Positions 8,862 through 17,650 of a stretch of DNA of 64,000 nt are shown here, piece by piece. The stretch is taken from contig NZ_MKVA01000005.1 of NCBI RefSeq assembly GCF_001899075.1, positions 992,001-1,056,000 on the forward strand. The letters are read 5' to 3'. The notes beneath the pieces were generated by a model. That model had not been told where the DNA came from. It saw only the letters and a list, made by a program, of their open reading frames with translations, and made no database searches. The position numbers and the translations under genes were made by a program. The stretch's first letter is position 1; each line of letters begins with the position of its first letter. The stretch comes from Devosia sp. 67-54 (GTDB lineage Bacteria; Pseudomonadota; Alphaproteobacteria; Rhizobiales; Devosiaceae).

Positions 8862-9563
8862 TCAGTTGAAGCGGAAATTCACCCCGACGGTGACGGAGTC
8901 GCTGGTGGGGTGGGAACTGGTCTCGTAGTTCTGGCCCACATAGAAATTCGGCGCCGTCAGTGCAGTGTGAAGATACTGCGCCGTCAGGCTCCAGTTTTCA
9001 TCGAGCGCCACTTCCGCACCCACGCCGGCGGTCCAGCCATAGCCGATGCCCTCGTCGGAGAGCGGCGCGCTGACCAGTGGCGGCGCCAGGGTATTGGTCG
9101 CCGAGGTCTTGAGATGGGCGACCGCGAGGCCCGCCGTGGCATAAGGCAGGAAATTGCCGACCGCGAAGCCCAGGCGCCCGCGCAGCGTCGCCTGAATGTC
9201 GGACGAGGCCGTGACCGTGCTGCTCGACAGCATGTATCCACCGCTCGAGGCGATCAGCGGATCGGGCATGGTGGTGCTGATGTCGCCGGCGCTGACGCCT
9301 GCCTCGACGCCCAGCACGACGTTGCCCATCTGCTGGTTGTAGCCGGCCTGCACGCCACCAGTGAAACCGTGGGGCAGCGAGTTGATGGCGACGGACGCGT
9401 ACGGGCTGGTCGCGATAAACGCGGCGTGCGAATCCGACGCCGTGTAGCTGAGATTTCCGCCCACATAGCCACCGGTCCAGTCGACCGTCGGATCCTGCGC
9501 CATTGCGCCCATGGTCCCCGCGGCCAGTACCGTGGCAGCCAGCGCGATCGACTTCGTCCTCAT
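8862..9563 (-). CDS. outer-membrane beta-barrel protein (Omp25/Omp31-like porin family)
   Basis: The 233-residue product starts with a clear signal peptide (MRTKSIALAATVLAAGTMGAMA, cleaved before QD) and continues DWTGGYVGGNLSY, the first strand typical of Omp25/31-type barrels. Alternating strands such as GFTGGVQAGYNQQMGNVVLG and LRGRLGFAVGNFLPYATAGLA follow, ending VTVGVNFRFN. The terminal Asn after FRF departs from the usual final aromatic. Outer-membrane location is inferred. It is inserted between folE and hisI, facing folE tail to tail. Confidence 0.9.
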   Translation of the reverse strand: MRTKSIALAATVLAAGTMGAMAQDPTVDWTGGYVGGNLSYTASDSHAAFIATSPYASVAINSLPHGFTGGVQAGYNQQMGNVVLGVEAGVSAGDISTTMPDPLIASSGGYMLSSSTVTASSDIQATLRGRLGFAVGNFLPYATAGLAVAHLKTSATNTLAPPLVSAPLSDEGIGYGWTAGVGAEVALDENWSLTAQYLHTALTAPNFYVGQNYETSSHPTSDSVTVGVNFRFN

Positions 9564-9784
9564 CCTTGCCCCCAAAAAGCCAGAATCCTCAATGGCACAA
9601 ATACTGATGACAAACATTGAGAGACCCCTAACGGTCGTTCACGCATCCGTGATCCACGAATGTCGCAATGCCGATCAAGCCGTTCGCCGGGTGGTATTGA
9701 CTGCGTGCTTCGTGAGGCACGGTCGAGATCTGGCTTGCCCTGAAGCGCTAGCCTTTGGCTCAGGGCGCGCGGTAAAAGCCCGCC

Positions 9785-10222
9785 ATGAGCATTGTTTTCG
9801 CCGATCCCGCCGCCCTCAGCCACGCGCAGTTGGAAGAGGGCACCGTCTTTGCCCCGCGCTTCGACGTGCAGGGGCTGATCACCGCCATCGCGCAGGACGC
9901 GGCCGGGCGCGTGCTGATGGTGGCGCACATGAACGCCGAGGCGCTGCGGCTGACGATCGAGAGCGGGGACGTGCACTATTTCTCCCGCTCGCGCGGCAAG
10001 CTTTGGAAGAAGGGCGAGACCTCGGGCGAGGTGCAGAAGCTCATCCGCCTCGCGACCGATTGCGACCAGGACGTGCTGCTGCTGACGGTCGAGCAGACGG
10101 GACGCGGCGCCGCCTGCCACACCGGCCGGAAGAGCTGCTTCTACCGGGTGCTGCAGGACGGTGCATTGGCCGACACCGGCGAGCCGCGGCTGTTCGATCC
10201 GGACGCCGTTTATCGCCGCTGA
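9785..10222 (+). CDS. hisI: phosphoribosyl-AMP cyclohydrolase
   Basis: The 145-residue enzyme performs the third step of histidine synthesis, opening the adenine ring of phosphoribosyl-AMP. Typical segments are [33 protein letters not shown], the metal-binding ATDCDQD and [12 protein letters not shown] with its zinc cysteines. There is no fused HisE domain, as usual in alphaproteobacteria. The 3' end overlaps the convergent LysR gene by 13 bases. Confidence 0.97.
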   Translation: MSIVFADPAALSHAQLEEGTVFAPRFDVQGLITAIAQDAAGRVLMVAHMNAEALRLTIESGDVHYFSRSRGKLWKKGETSGEVQKLIRLATDCDQDVLLLTVEQTGRGAACHTGRKSCFYRVLQDGALADTGEPRLFDPDAVYRR

Positions 10223-11085
10223 GCCGCCAGCAGGTCGACGACGCGCGCCACGGCGTCGCGGCGGCGGGCCGGGCCGACGGTGGTGACCGCCAGCGCGCGC
10301 GGCAGCGCCACGCGCATCGGGAACGGCGCCACCAGCCGGCCGCTGGCGAGGTGCTCGCGGATCAGCGCCTCGTGCCCCATCAGCACGCCGGCACCGTTCA
10401 CCGCCTCGGTGACGGCCAGGGCGTAGAGCGAGAACAACGGGCCGCGCGGCGCGAAGGCGAGGTCCGGGGCCACCGCGTGCATCCAGGTCGACCAGTCGTC
10501 GGCCCAGATGGCGTCGGTCAGGCAGGTGGCCGACAGCAGGTCCCTAGGATCATCGAGGTTCGCCGCGAGCGAGGGGGCGCACACCGGAAAAATCACGTCG
10601 TCGTCGAGCCCCTGCCCCTCCCCCACCGGCCGATAGAAGATCGACAGGTCGAACGGCACGCGCTTGAGGTTGGGTGGCCGTTCCATCGCAGTGATGGAGA
10701 TGGCGATGTCGGGCGCCGCGGCACGGAGCGCGGGCAACCGCGGCGACAGCCAGAGCTGGGCGATTGCCGGCAGCGCCGCGATATGGACGCGCGGCGCCGC
10801 CTCGGACCGCAGCCTCTGGGTCGCGGCGGAAAGCGTGTCGAAGGCAGAGACGAAGTCCGGCAGCAGGCGGCCGGCCAACGGCGTCAGCCCGATGCCGTGC
10901 GCCCGCCGGTCGAACAGCGGCGCGCCGATTTCCGCCTCGAGCCCCTTGATATGTGCGGCGACGGCGCCGGGCGTGACGCCCAGTTCTTCCGCGGCGGCAA
11001 CGAAGCTGCCGAGCCGCGCGGCGGCCTCGAAGGCGCGCAAGGCGTTGAGCGGCAGGCTGCGGGGACGTGGCGGGGCGACGGGCAT
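10210..11085 (-). CDS. LysR-family transcriptional regulator (GcvA-like)
   Basis: The 291-residue protein has an N-terminal winged helix-turn-helix ([20 protein letters not shown], then [20 protein letters not shown]) and a C-terminal effector domain. The wording of the HTH and of [12 protein letters not shown] is that of the GcvA subgroup. It is transcribed away from the SHMT-like gene at 11183, the usual arrangement for a LysR regulator and its target, and shares a 97-base region with it that contains a palindrome. The 3' end overlaps hisI by 13 bases. Confidence 0.92.
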   Translation of the reverse strand: MPVAPPRPRSLPLNALRAFEAAARLGSFVAAAEELGVTPGAVAAHIKGLEAEIGAPLFDRRAHGIGLTPLAGRLLPDFVSAFDTLSAATQRLRSEAAPRVHIAALPAIAQLWLSPRLPALRAAAPDIAISITAMERPPNLKRVPFDLSIFYRPVGEGQGLDDDVIFPVCAPSLAANLDDPRDLLSATCLTDAIWADDWSTWMHAVAPDLAFAPRGPLFSLYALAVTEAVNGAGVLMGHEALIREHLASGRLVAPFPMRVALPRALAVTTVGPARRRDAVARVVDLLAAQRR

Positions 11086-11117
11086 CGATGAGCCGCAAAT
11101 TTCCTAGGGCTAGATTT

Positions 11118-11129
11118 CCAGAATACTGG
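11118..11129. promoter_or_regulatory. candidate LysR binding site
   Basis: CCAG-AATA-CTGG is a perfect 12-base inverted repeat inside the divergent region between the LysR gene and the SHMT-like gene, embedded in an AT-richer stretch (TTTCCAGAATACTGGTTT). Position suggests an operator for the neighbouring regulator. Confidence 0.45.
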
Positions 11130-11182
11130 TTTGCCGTGGGTCCGCAAGTTTGCTCGCATGGCGTCTCCAGCAGGAGAGACCG

Positions 11183-12499
11183 ATGACCGCCCTCGCCCCA
11201 CGCCCCTGGGTTCCGACCGAAGACTACGTGCAATCGCTCGCCGCCAGGACCGCAAGCCAGTCCAACGAGGCGGTGGCGATGCGCATCGAGGAGCTGATCG
11301 CGCGCAACGAGGAAATCCACGAGCGCGACTGCTTCAACCTCAACCCGGCGACCAATGTGATGAATCCGCGAGCGGAAGCGGCGCTGAGCCGCAAGCTCGG
11401 CTCGCGTCCCTCGCTCGGCTATCCCGGCGACAAATACGAGATGGGGCTGGAGGCGATCGAGCAGATCGAGGTGATCGCCGCCGAGCTCGCGGCGGAGGTA
11501 TTCGAGGCGAAATATGCCGAAATCCGCGTCGGCTCGGGGGCGCTTGCCAACCTCTACGGCTTCATGGCGCTCAGCAAGCCGGGCGACACCATCATCGCGC
11601 CGCCGGCGAGCATCGGCGGCCACGTCACGCACCACGCCGGTGGCTGCGCCGGGCTCTACGGGCTCACGACGCTCGATGCGCCGGTCGATGCCGAGAACTA
11701 CACCATCGATATTCCCGCGCTGCGCGAGCTCGCGCACGAGCGCCGGCCGGTGCTGATCACCGTTGGCGGCAGCCTCAATCTGTTCCCGCACCCGGTGCCC
11801 GAGGTGCGGGCCATCGCCGACGAGATCGGCGCCAAGGTGCTGTTCGACGCGGCACACCAGTGCGGCATGATCGCCGGCAAGACCTTCCCCAATCCGCTGG
11901 CGCAGGGTGCACATCTGATGACGATGAGCACGTATAAGAGCCTTGGCGGCCCGGCCGGCGGGCTGATCGTCACCAACGACGCCGACATCGCCGAGCGGCT
12001 CGACGCCATCGCCTTCCCGGGCCTGACCGCCAATTTCGACGCGGCGAAGTCCGCGGCGCTGGCGATCACCCTGCTCGACTGGCGCGAATATGGCGAAGCC
12101 TACGCGCAGAAGATGGTGGCGACGGCGCGCGTGCTCGCCTCGGCGCTGGCGTCAGAGGGGCTCGCGGTGCACGGCGCCGATCACCGCTTCACCCGCTCCC
12201 ACCAGTTCGCGCTCGACGCCGCGCCGTTCGGCGGCGGACAGGCGGCGAGCAAGACGCTGCGCAAGGCAGGCTTTCTCGCCTGCGGCATCGGCCTGCCGGG
12301 GGAGCCGGTCGCCGGCGACATGAACGGGCTCAGGTTCGGCACGCCGGAGCTGGTGCGCTGGGGCATGAGCGAAGCCGACATGCCGAGACTCGCGGCGCTG
12401 ATCGCCGAGGCGCTGCGCGCCAACGATCCCGGCACCATCGCTCCCCGCACCGCCGCCTTCCGGCAGCAATTCCAGGGGTTACACTACATCCGTCAGTAG
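11183..12499 (+). CDS. SHMT-like PLP-dependent enzyme (fold type I)
   Basis: The 438-residue protein follows the serine hydroxymethyltransferase plan: NLNPATNVMNPRAEAALS, SLGYPGDKYEMG, VGSGALANLYGFMAL, the cofactor-binding FDAAHQCGMIAG (D222, H225) and the Schiff-base lysine K252 in TMSTYKSLGGPAGG. It departs from true GlyA in the HxxGxPQ-type regions, so its substrate may be a substituted serine or threonine rather than serine itself. AGGAGAGACC precedes the ATG. The divergent LysR gene suggests substrate-dependent induction instead of housekeeping expression. Confidence 0.85.
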   Translation: MTALAPRPWVPTEDYVQSLAARTASQSNEAVAMRIEELIARNEEIHERDCFNLNPATNVMNPRAEAALSRKLGSRPSLGYPGDKYEMGLEAIEQIEVIAAELAAEVFEAKYAEIRVGSGALANLYGFMALSKPGDTIIAPPASIGGHVTHHAGGCAGLYGLTTLDAPVDAENYTIDIPALRELAHERRPVLITVGGSLNLFPHPVPEVRAIADEIGAKVLFDAAHQCGMIAGKTFPNPLAQGAHLMTMSTYKSLGGPAGGLIVTNDADIAERLDAIAFPGLTANFDAAKSAALAITLLDWREYGEAYAQKMVATARVLASALASEGLAVHGADHRFTRSHQFALDAAPFGGGQAASKTLRKAGFLACGIGLPGEPVAGDMNGLRFGTPELVRWGMSEADMPRLAALIAEALRANDPGTIAPRTAAFRQQFQGLHYIRQ

Positions 12500-12702
12500 T
12501 GCGGCGGGGGCGGCTCCGGGGGTTCGACCAAAGCGGGGTTGTCGGCGATGTCGCGCAGGCGCTCGCCGAGATTGCCGATCAGCCGCTTGAGTTCGGCGAT
12601 CTCGGCCCATTGCGCGGTGACGGTCCTGCTCAGATCCTCGATCGCCTGATCCTGGTAGGCGACGGTGGTTTCGAGCCGCTCGAGGCGCTCGGCGTCGGTC
12701 AT
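12493..12702 (-). CDS. slyX: SlyX family protein
   Basis: The 69-residue protein is almost wholly coiled coil (RLERLETTVAYQDQAIEDLS, then QWAEIAELKRLIGNL) and ends in the family hallmark PPEPPPPHY. The function of SlyX is not known. The start codon overlaps the rhomboid stop in an ATGA junction, so the two are translationally coupled; the stop overlaps the convergent SHMT-like gene by 7 bases. Confidence 0.93.
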   Translation of the reverse strand: MTDAERLERLETTVAYQDQAIEDLSRTVTAQWAEIAELKRLIGNLGERLRDIADNPALVEPPEPPPPHY

Positions 12703-13448
12703 GCTTGCCTCCGTTCGAACAGCGGCACCAGCAGCAGACCGGCGAGGAAGCCGCCGATGTGGGCCTGCCAGGCTACCTGCAAATCGCTGTTGCCGGTGAA
12801 CATCGGAATCAGCGGCACGATGCCGTTGAGCACGATCCAGGTCAGCGAGAAGAACCGAGCCGTCGGGTTGCGGACGAACTCGCGCAGGCTCGCGAGGTGC
12901 CGGCCGAGCAGATGCCGCTCGCCGGTCTTTTCGTCGATGGCGACGACCGGCGGCTGGAAGATGAAGCGCACCGCCGCGCCGGTCAGCGCCGCGACGCCGC
13001 CGGACGCGCCCAGCAGCACCTGAACGTGCGGCAGGGTGGTCGCGGCGAAGGCCAGCGCACCGGCCAGGGCGCCGGCGAGAAACAGCACCACCATGCGCAC
13101 GCCGCCATAGCGCTGCGCCACCGGGGTGGCGAAGATGGCGAGCCACACGGTGTTGAGGCCGACATGTTCCCAGCCGGCATGCAGGAACGCATGCGTGAAC
13201 GGCGTCCACAGCAGCGGCCAGTAGCCGCCCTCGACGCTCGCCGGATCGATCAGGCGATAGGGTACGAAGGCGAACCAGGTGAGCAGCGCCTCGTGCCCGT
13301 CCGGGTTAAGAATCAGGTCGCTGGCGGCCTGGATGGCCAGCAGAAGCCCGCCCAGAAGCAAGACCGAAAGTGGCAGGTTGAAAATCGGCTGGCGCTGCGG
13401 CGGCGCAGCATGGTCTTGATCTGATTGAGGTTTTTCGTCGCCGCGCAT
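12699..13448 (-). CDS. rhomboid-family intramembrane serine protease
   Basis: This 249-residue membrane protein has six or so hydrophobic segments, the HAFLHAGWEHVGLNT motif, the catalytic serine in LLGASGGVAAL and the catalytic histidine in WQAHIGGFLAGLL. A rhomboid cleaves membrane proteins within the bilayer; the substrate is unknown. GGAG five bases before the ATG at 13448 supports this start over an upstream in-frame codon. A roughly 35-residue loop between TM segments (AIDEKTGERHLLGRHL) is typical of alphaproteobacterial members. It is coupled to slyX. Confidence 0.93.
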   Translation of the reverse strand: MRGDEKPQSDQDHAAPPQRQPIFNLPLSVLLLGGLLLAIQAASDLILNPDGHEALLTWFAFVPYRLIDPASVEGGYWPLLWTPFTHAFLHAGWEHVGLNTVWLAIFATPVAQRYGGVRMVVLFLAGALAGALAFAATTLPHVQVLLGASGGVAALTGAAVRFIFQPPVVAIDEKTGERHLLGRHLASLREFVRNPTARFFSLTWIVLNGIVPLIPMFTGNSDLQVAWQAHIGGFLAGLLLVPLFERRQA

Positions 13449-13630
13449 CTGAACTCCAGGGTCTTCGGGCTTTAACGCCCTGTTCACCGACTTATCCACA
13501 CCACACCCCCGCCATTAACCCTAAGAAAGCTTTAAAGGCGATTTCCGCCCAAGCTTTTGCGACTGTGCCTCGGGCGGCAATGCGGACCTTCGGGGAACGC
13601 CGGCCGAGGCTTGGATATAGGTTGGCGTCG

Positions 13631-14287
13631 ATGCAGAAACAGAGCACCAAAACGCTCTACGACTACTGGAATACGCTTCGCGGCTCGCGCAGCGCTCCCG
13701 ACCGGCGGGACATCGACCCCACCAGGATCCGCGGCGCCCTCGCCAACACCTTCATCCTCGAGCTCAACGACAACAGCGAGTTCGACTTCCGGCTCGCCGG
13801 CTCGCACATCTGCGCGGCGTACGCACGGGAGCTGAAGGGGCGGTCGTTTTCGCGCCTCTGGCATCCGCGTGACCGCGACGCCATGGGCACGCTGGTGCGC
13901 GCCGTCACCGAAGACCATGCGGTGGCGCTCATCACCTTCACCGGCATGACGGCGATCCATACCCGGCTGTCGGTCGAGACCATCCTCCTGCCCGTGCGCC
14001 ACAACGGCTCGACGCAGACCCGCCTGCTCGGCGCCATGACCGTGCTCGACGAACCCTACTGGTTCGGCGTGCAGCCTGTGGTCGAGCAGCGCATCACCGG
14101 CCTCCGGCTGATCTGGCCGGACGACCAGTCGCATGCCGAGATCGCCCGCGACATCTCCGCTTCGGTGCCGCAGGAGGTGATGTTCGCCAGCGCCGGCGGG
14201 CCGCCGCAGCCGATCGCCGGCGTGGTGTTCGGCCGGCAGGCACGGCGTTACGCGCACCTTGCCGTCATCGACGGCGGGCGCACGTAA
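13631..14287 (+). CDS. PAS domain protein of the PAS_5 (DUF1320-like sensory) type
   Basis: The 218-residue cytoplasmic protein has YDYWNTLRGSRSAPDRRDID and IRGALANTFILEL, then FRLAGSHICAAYARELKGRS and FSRLWHPRDRDAM, features of the alphaproteobacterial PAS_5 family. The family lacks an enzymatic output; many members sit beside PilZ genes, as here. The ligand is unknown. AGG precedes the ATG at 13631 by nine bases. It is the first of three forward genes that appear to form a c-di-GMP-linked group. The family name is from memory; the link to PAS_5 is firmer than the function. Confidence 0.82.
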   Translation: MQKQSTKTLYDYWNTLRGSRSAPDRRDIDPTRIRGALANTFILELNDNSEFDFRLAGSHICAAYARELKGRSFSRLWHPRDRDAMGTLVRAVTEDHAVALITFTGMTAIHTRLSVETILLPVRHNGSTQTRLLGAMTVLDEPYWFGVQPVVEQRITGLRLIWPDDQSHAEIARDISASVPQEVMFASAGGPPQPIAGVVFGRQARRYAHLAVIDGGRT

Positions 14288-14383
14288 AAAACCCCGGATT
14301 CCCGGCAATCTTCGTGGGCATCCTCATATTCGGTTAACCAAACGCCGGTAGCGTCTGTCGGGTCAATCGAGTGACGCGGCCAA

Positions 14384-15016
14384 ATGCTGACCGACAACCC
14401 TGCCCCGCAACGCAGCGCCCGAGCCTCGCGCAATTATGTGCAGCTCCCGCGTTTCCAGCGCGTCAAGATTTCGGTGCTCGGCCGCTACATGCTCGCCGAC
14501 CGTCGTGAGTTCCCCTGCCAGGTACTGGAAATGTCTCCCGGCGACGCCGTGGTGATTGCCCCTGTCGCCGGCAATCCCGGCGAAAAGGTCATCGCCTATC
14601 TCGACCACATCGGGCGTGTCGAAGGCGCGATCATCGATTCGATCGATGGCGGCTTCACCATGGACGTCGCCGCCAGCCCGCGCAAACGCGACAAGATGGC
14701 GGCACAGCTCACCTGGCTCGCCAACAAGGACATCCTCAACCTGCCCGAGGATCGGCGGCACGAGCGCGTGGTGCCCGACAACCGGCATTCGACCGTGGTG
14801 CTGGACGACGGCCGCCGCTACAATTGCAAGATCATCGACATCTCGCTGTCGGGCGCGGCGATCGAGCTGGCCGTGAGGCCGGCGATGGGCACGCCCGTGA
14901 CCCTCGGGCGCATGCGGGCCCGCGTGGTGCGGCACTTCCAGGACGGCGTCGCGGTCGAGTTCGCCTCGGCGCAGGAAATGCTGACCGTGGTGCAGCAGAA
15001 CCTGCGCATCAACTGA
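14384..15016 (+). CDS. tandem PilZ domain protein (c-di-GMP binding)
   Basis: The 210-residue protein contains two PilZ-like halves. The second (about residues 125-205) has an RRHERV arginine motif and the canonical DISLSGAAIEL (D/NxSxxG), both needed for c-di-GMP. The first (about 20-100) keeps PRFQRVKISVLGRYML but has EMSPGDAVV in place of DxSxxG, so it probably does not bind the nucleotide. It lies between the PAS gene and the peptidase gene and is probably a c-di-GMP effector in cell-surface control. Confidence 0.9.
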   Translation: MLTDNPAPQRSARASRNYVQLPRFQRVKISVLGRYMLADRREFPCQVLEMSPGDAVVIAPVAGNPGEKVIAYLDHIGRVEGAIIDSIDGGFTMDVAASPRKRDKMAAQLTWLANKDILNLPEDRRHERVVPDNRHSTVVLDDGRRYNCKIIDISLSGAAIELAVRPAMGTPVTLGRMRARVVRHFQDGVAVEFASAQEMLTVVQQNLRIN

Positions 15017-15147
15017 GCCGTCCGGCGGCCCGGCATGGTTAAGCCGGCCTTTCTGCAATCAGGACAATTCGCTTAAAAACTCGTCGCGACTTTTGCGAGT
15101 GAGGCAATTTGGCGGCGGCATCTTGATCTCCATCAGGGGGTTTCAAG

Positions 15148-15774
15148 ATGTCCAACTCAGTCACCATCACGCTCGGCGGCATGCTGATCGCCAGCGTCAT
15201 GTTCACGTCGCCGGCAGCCGCGTCGTCGTCGGTCGATCTCTCCAATCCGGCGTTCGCGCCGGTCAGCGGCCAGACCAGCATTCCAGTGGGCGCCGACGAT
15301 TTCTGCCGGCGCGTGCCGCAGGCGTGCCGGGCGGAGGCCCGTGTCGTCGAGGTCGAAACGCTGACACCGGCGAGCTGGCAGCAGTTGGTCGCCATCAACG
15401 ACAACGTCAACGCCACGATCACGCCCGAGACCGACGAGGACAACTACCAGCTCGCCGAATACTGGACCTATCCCACCGACGGCCGCGGCGATTGCGAAGA
15501 CATCGCGCTCGAAAAGCAGCGCCAGCTCATCAGCGCCGGATGGGATGCGAGCACGCTGCTGATGACCGTGGTGCGCGAGCGCGACGGCAACGGCCATGCG
15601 GTACTGATGGTTCGCACCGACCGCGGCGACCTCATCCTCGACAATCAGGTGGGCCGCGTCCTCGTCTGGAAGGACACCAACTACGAATACATCAAGCGCC
15701 AGTCGCAGACCGACGCCGGCAAGTGGGTCGGACTGGTCGACGACCGCGCCACCATCGTCGCGGCGCGCCGCTAG
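15148..15774 (+). CDS. transglutaminase-like cysteine peptidase (BTLCP, LapG-like)
   Basis: The 208-residue product has a signal peptide (MSNSVTITLGGMLIASVMFT..AAA) and a papain-like triad: Cys in GRGDCEDIALEKQ, His in NGHAVLMVRT and Asp in LILDNQVG. This is the DUF920/BTLCP family whose known member LapG is a periplasmic protease that releases adhesins under c-di-GMP control. A LapD or adhesin gene is not present in the window. It follows the PilZ gene after 131 bases, which hints at a shared pathway. Confidence 0.92.
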   Translation: MSNSVTITLGGMLIASVMFTSPAAASSSVDLSNPAFAPVSGQTSIPVGADDFCRRVPQACRAEARVVEVETLTPASWQQLVAINDNVNATITPETDEDNYQLAEYWTYPTDGRGDCEDIALEKQRQLISAGWDASTLLMTVVRERDGNGHAVLMVRTDRGDLILDNQVGRVLVWKDTNYEYIKRQSQTDAGKWVGLVDDRATIVAARR

Positions 15775-15831
15775 CCGCCGCTGGAGCAGAATTCTCGGGC
15801 CCTTCCCCCCTGATACGGTGCCCGATGAAGA

Positions 15832-15861
15832 GGGGCCGGCTTCTCCCCCGAGGCCGGCCCC
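15832..15861. terminator. hairpin between convergent genes
   Basis: GGGGCCGGC and GCCGGCCCC form a perfect 9-base stem with a 12-base loop in the gap between the peptidase gene (+) and the membrane protein gene (-). No U-tract follows on either strand, so termination is likely but not certain. Confidence 0.5.
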
Positions 15862-15883
15862 GCCCTTCTCCCCCTGGAGAAAC

Positions 15884-16204
15884 TCAGCCGACGATGGCGA
15901 AATAGATGCCGAGGAAGAACAGCCCGGTGAGGAAGCTCCAGCCGAAAGCGACGAGCGCACTTACCAGCACCGAGCCGACCGACAGCGTGCCATCATCTTC
16001 CTGACGCCAGCCCATCTGCAGCATGATGAACGGGCCGCAGACGAAACTCATGAACAGATGGCCGAACATGTGCACGACGGTCTTGCCGTCGTAGCGCAGC
16101 ATCGCCTGCTGACCGATCGTCCACTGGTAGAAGTAGGTTCCGGCCCCTGCGATCGCGAGCCCCACAGCCATGATGAACCCTGCCAGCAGCAACTCGAACA
16201 TCAT
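15884..16204 (-). CDS. small membrane protein of unknown function
   Basis: The 106-residue product has three predicted membrane helices: residues about 3-25 (LLLAGFIMAVGLAIAGAGTY), 48-65 (HMFGHLFMSFVCGPFIML) and 80-104 (LVSALVAFGWSFLTGLFFLG). I do not recognise a functional family, though similar proteins occur in Hyphomicrobiales. ATG codons at 16204 and 16201 are both possible. It is divergent from the anchored protein at 16317. Confidence 0.75.
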   Translation of the reverse strand: MMFELLLAGFIMAVGLAIAGAGTYFYQWTIGQQAMLRYDGKTVVHMFGHLFMSFVCGPFIMLQMGWRQEDDGTLSVGSVLVSALVAFGWSFLTGLFFLGIYFAIVG

Positions 16205-16316
16205 CGCACCACGCCTCACCGCCGCGTCTGCCGCGCGGCCTCGTTAACTCTCCATTAATCATAAGAGCGGCCATATCGGCTGTCACCTGCTCCCCGAGCG
16301 ACTGGTTAATTCGCAC

Positions 16317-16988
16317 ATGGATTCGACCGCTGCGTCGGCACATCGGACGCCTCACCGCCACCCGCTGGGCTACAATCTCGGTGCGATCGCGGTGCTGGTG
16401 GGACTTGCCGCGCTCGGCCTCGCCTACGCCATCGATGCGATGGAGCGGTCAAGCGGCACGCCGGCCTCTGCCAGTACGGCGCTGGTCACGCGAACCCTGG
16501 GCGGCACGACACTCACCATTCCCGCCGACTGGCTTGCGGACGACAGCGGCCAGCAGGGCGGCTTTGCCAAGCAGGTCGATCTGCGGCTGTCGCTGCCGCT
16601 CGGCCCCGACGCCGCACCGCGCGAAATCGACGTTACCCTCACCCAGCGCAGCCGCGTGCGGCCGAGCGCATCGCTGCTCGACGGGGTGTACCTGCATCAG
16701 TTCCAGCAGGCGCAACTGAGCGGCCCGGTCGGGCTCATCGGCAAGCCGTTGCGGGCGAGCGACGGGTTCGAAGGCGAGACGGTCTGGTACGATCCGCTCC
16801 GATCAAACCCGTTCGTCGCCAAATGCCAGGCGGCGGTGGTGGCCGGCGCGCCGGCCAAATGCCTGCGGACGGTGTATCTGGGATCGGGCATCGCAGCGGT
16901 TTACGCGTTCGACGACGACGTGCTGCCGAACTGGCGCAAATTCGACGCCGCCCTGCATCCGCTGCTCGACCGGATCGGCGCGCTCTAG
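16317..16988 (+). CDS. membrane-anchored hypothetical protein
   Basis: The 223-residue protein has one N-terminal membrane segment (about residues 20-41, LGAIAVLVGLAALGLAYAID) and a periplasmic domain with two cysteines (AKCQAAV and AKCLRTVYLG) likely to form a disulfide. No family is recognised. The stop codon TAG shares the tetranucleotide CTAG with the stop of the convergent UPF0145 gene. Its distance from the divergent gene at 16204 (112 bases) leaves room for promoters. Confidence 0.8.
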   Translation: MDSTAASAHRTPHRHPLGYNLGAIAVLVGLAALGLAYAIDAMERSSGTPASASTALVTRTLGGTTLTIPADWLADDSGQQGGFAKQVDLRLSLPLGPDAAPREIDVTLTQRSRVRPSASLLDGVYLHQFQQAQLSGPVGLIGKPLRASDGFEGETVWYDPLRSNPFVAKCQAAVVAGAPAKCLRTVYLGSGIAAVYAFDDDVLPNWRKFDAALHPLLDRIGAL

Positions 16989-17305
16989 AGTTTTTCAACC
17001 CGCACGGCGGTGCCGTAGGCCAGCATCTCGGTGATGCCGTCGGCGATGTCGTTGCTGTCGTAACGCATGGCGATCACGGCGTTGGCGCCGTGCTCTTCGG
17101 CGTGCTTGATCATCAGGTCGAGCGCTTCCTGCCGCGACGTCTCGGCCAGCGTCGTGAACAGCGAGAGATTGCCGCCGACGATCGACTGCAGCGCGCCGCC
17201 GATGGTGCCGAAGACGTTGCGGGAGCGCACCGTGATGCCGCGCACCAGACCAAGGATCTCGACGACGCGATAGCCGGGCAAATCGTTGGTGGTGGCGACG
17301 ATCAT
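16985..17305 (-). CDS. YbjQ/UPF0145 family protein
   Basis: The 106-residue protein is a full-length UPF0145 (heavy-metal-binding-like) member: LPGYRVVEILGLVRGITVRS, GTIGGALQSIVGGNLSLFTT, REALDLMIKHAEEHGANAVI and MRYDSNDI. The fold forms rings; the function is unsettled. It begins two bases after the DUF3126 stop and belongs to the cysE-DUF3126-UPF0145 run. The stop overlaps that of the convergent gene at CTAG. Confidence 0.93.
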   Translation of the reverse strand: MIVATTNDLPGYRVVEILGLVRGITVRSRNVFGTIGGALQSIVGGNLSLFTTLAETSRQEALDLMIKHAEEHGANAVIAMRYDSNDIADGITEMLAYGTAVRVEKL

Positions 17306-17307
17306 GG

Positions 17308-17523
17308 TCAGTTCACCTCGTCGAGGTCCTCTTCGAGGATGGCCATCTGGAAATTGTAGGATTTGTCGCCGTCCTCGTCGTCGACATAGATCAGGCCCAA
17401 GAACTCTTCCCCGAGATAGACCTCGACGCTGTCGTTCTGCTTGCGCGGACGCACGTCGATGCTGCGGTTGTTGAATTTGATCTGCAGGTATTTCTGCAGC
17501 TTGATGATCTCGGGGTGGTTCAA
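17308..17523 (-). CDS. DUF3126 family protein
   Basis: This about 71-residue protein has the DUF3126 features NNRSIDVRPRKQNDSVEVYL, GEEFLGLIYVDDEDGDKSYN and FQMAIL. The family is small, restricted to alphaproteobacteria and uncharacterised, and sits next to cysE. No ATG exists; the TTG at 17523 (LNHPEIIKLQKYLQ) follows GGAG by nine bases and matches the family start, while a further TTG at 17559 would add twelve residues. Confidence 0.88.
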   Translation of the reverse strand: MNHPEIIKLQKYLQIKFNNRSIDVRPRKQNDSVEVYLGEEFLGLIYVDDEDGDKSYNFQMAILEEDLDEVN

Positions 17524-17650
17524 AGTCCGCCGCTCCAGTCGCTTCAGGGTGGGCCACAATAGAGCGGGATCGCCGAAAGGGGCAGAGGTTTTTGGCCCGA
17601 TCCCGCGCTAATCGCGCTTGCGGCGTTCCGCAGACCCGACGCGGCGGAAT

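Noticed and set aside
9260-9480. Possible riboswitch or CRISPR-like repeats near the porin gene
   Set aside because: No regularly spaced repeats or conserved riboswitch core; the DNA is coding on the reverse strand.
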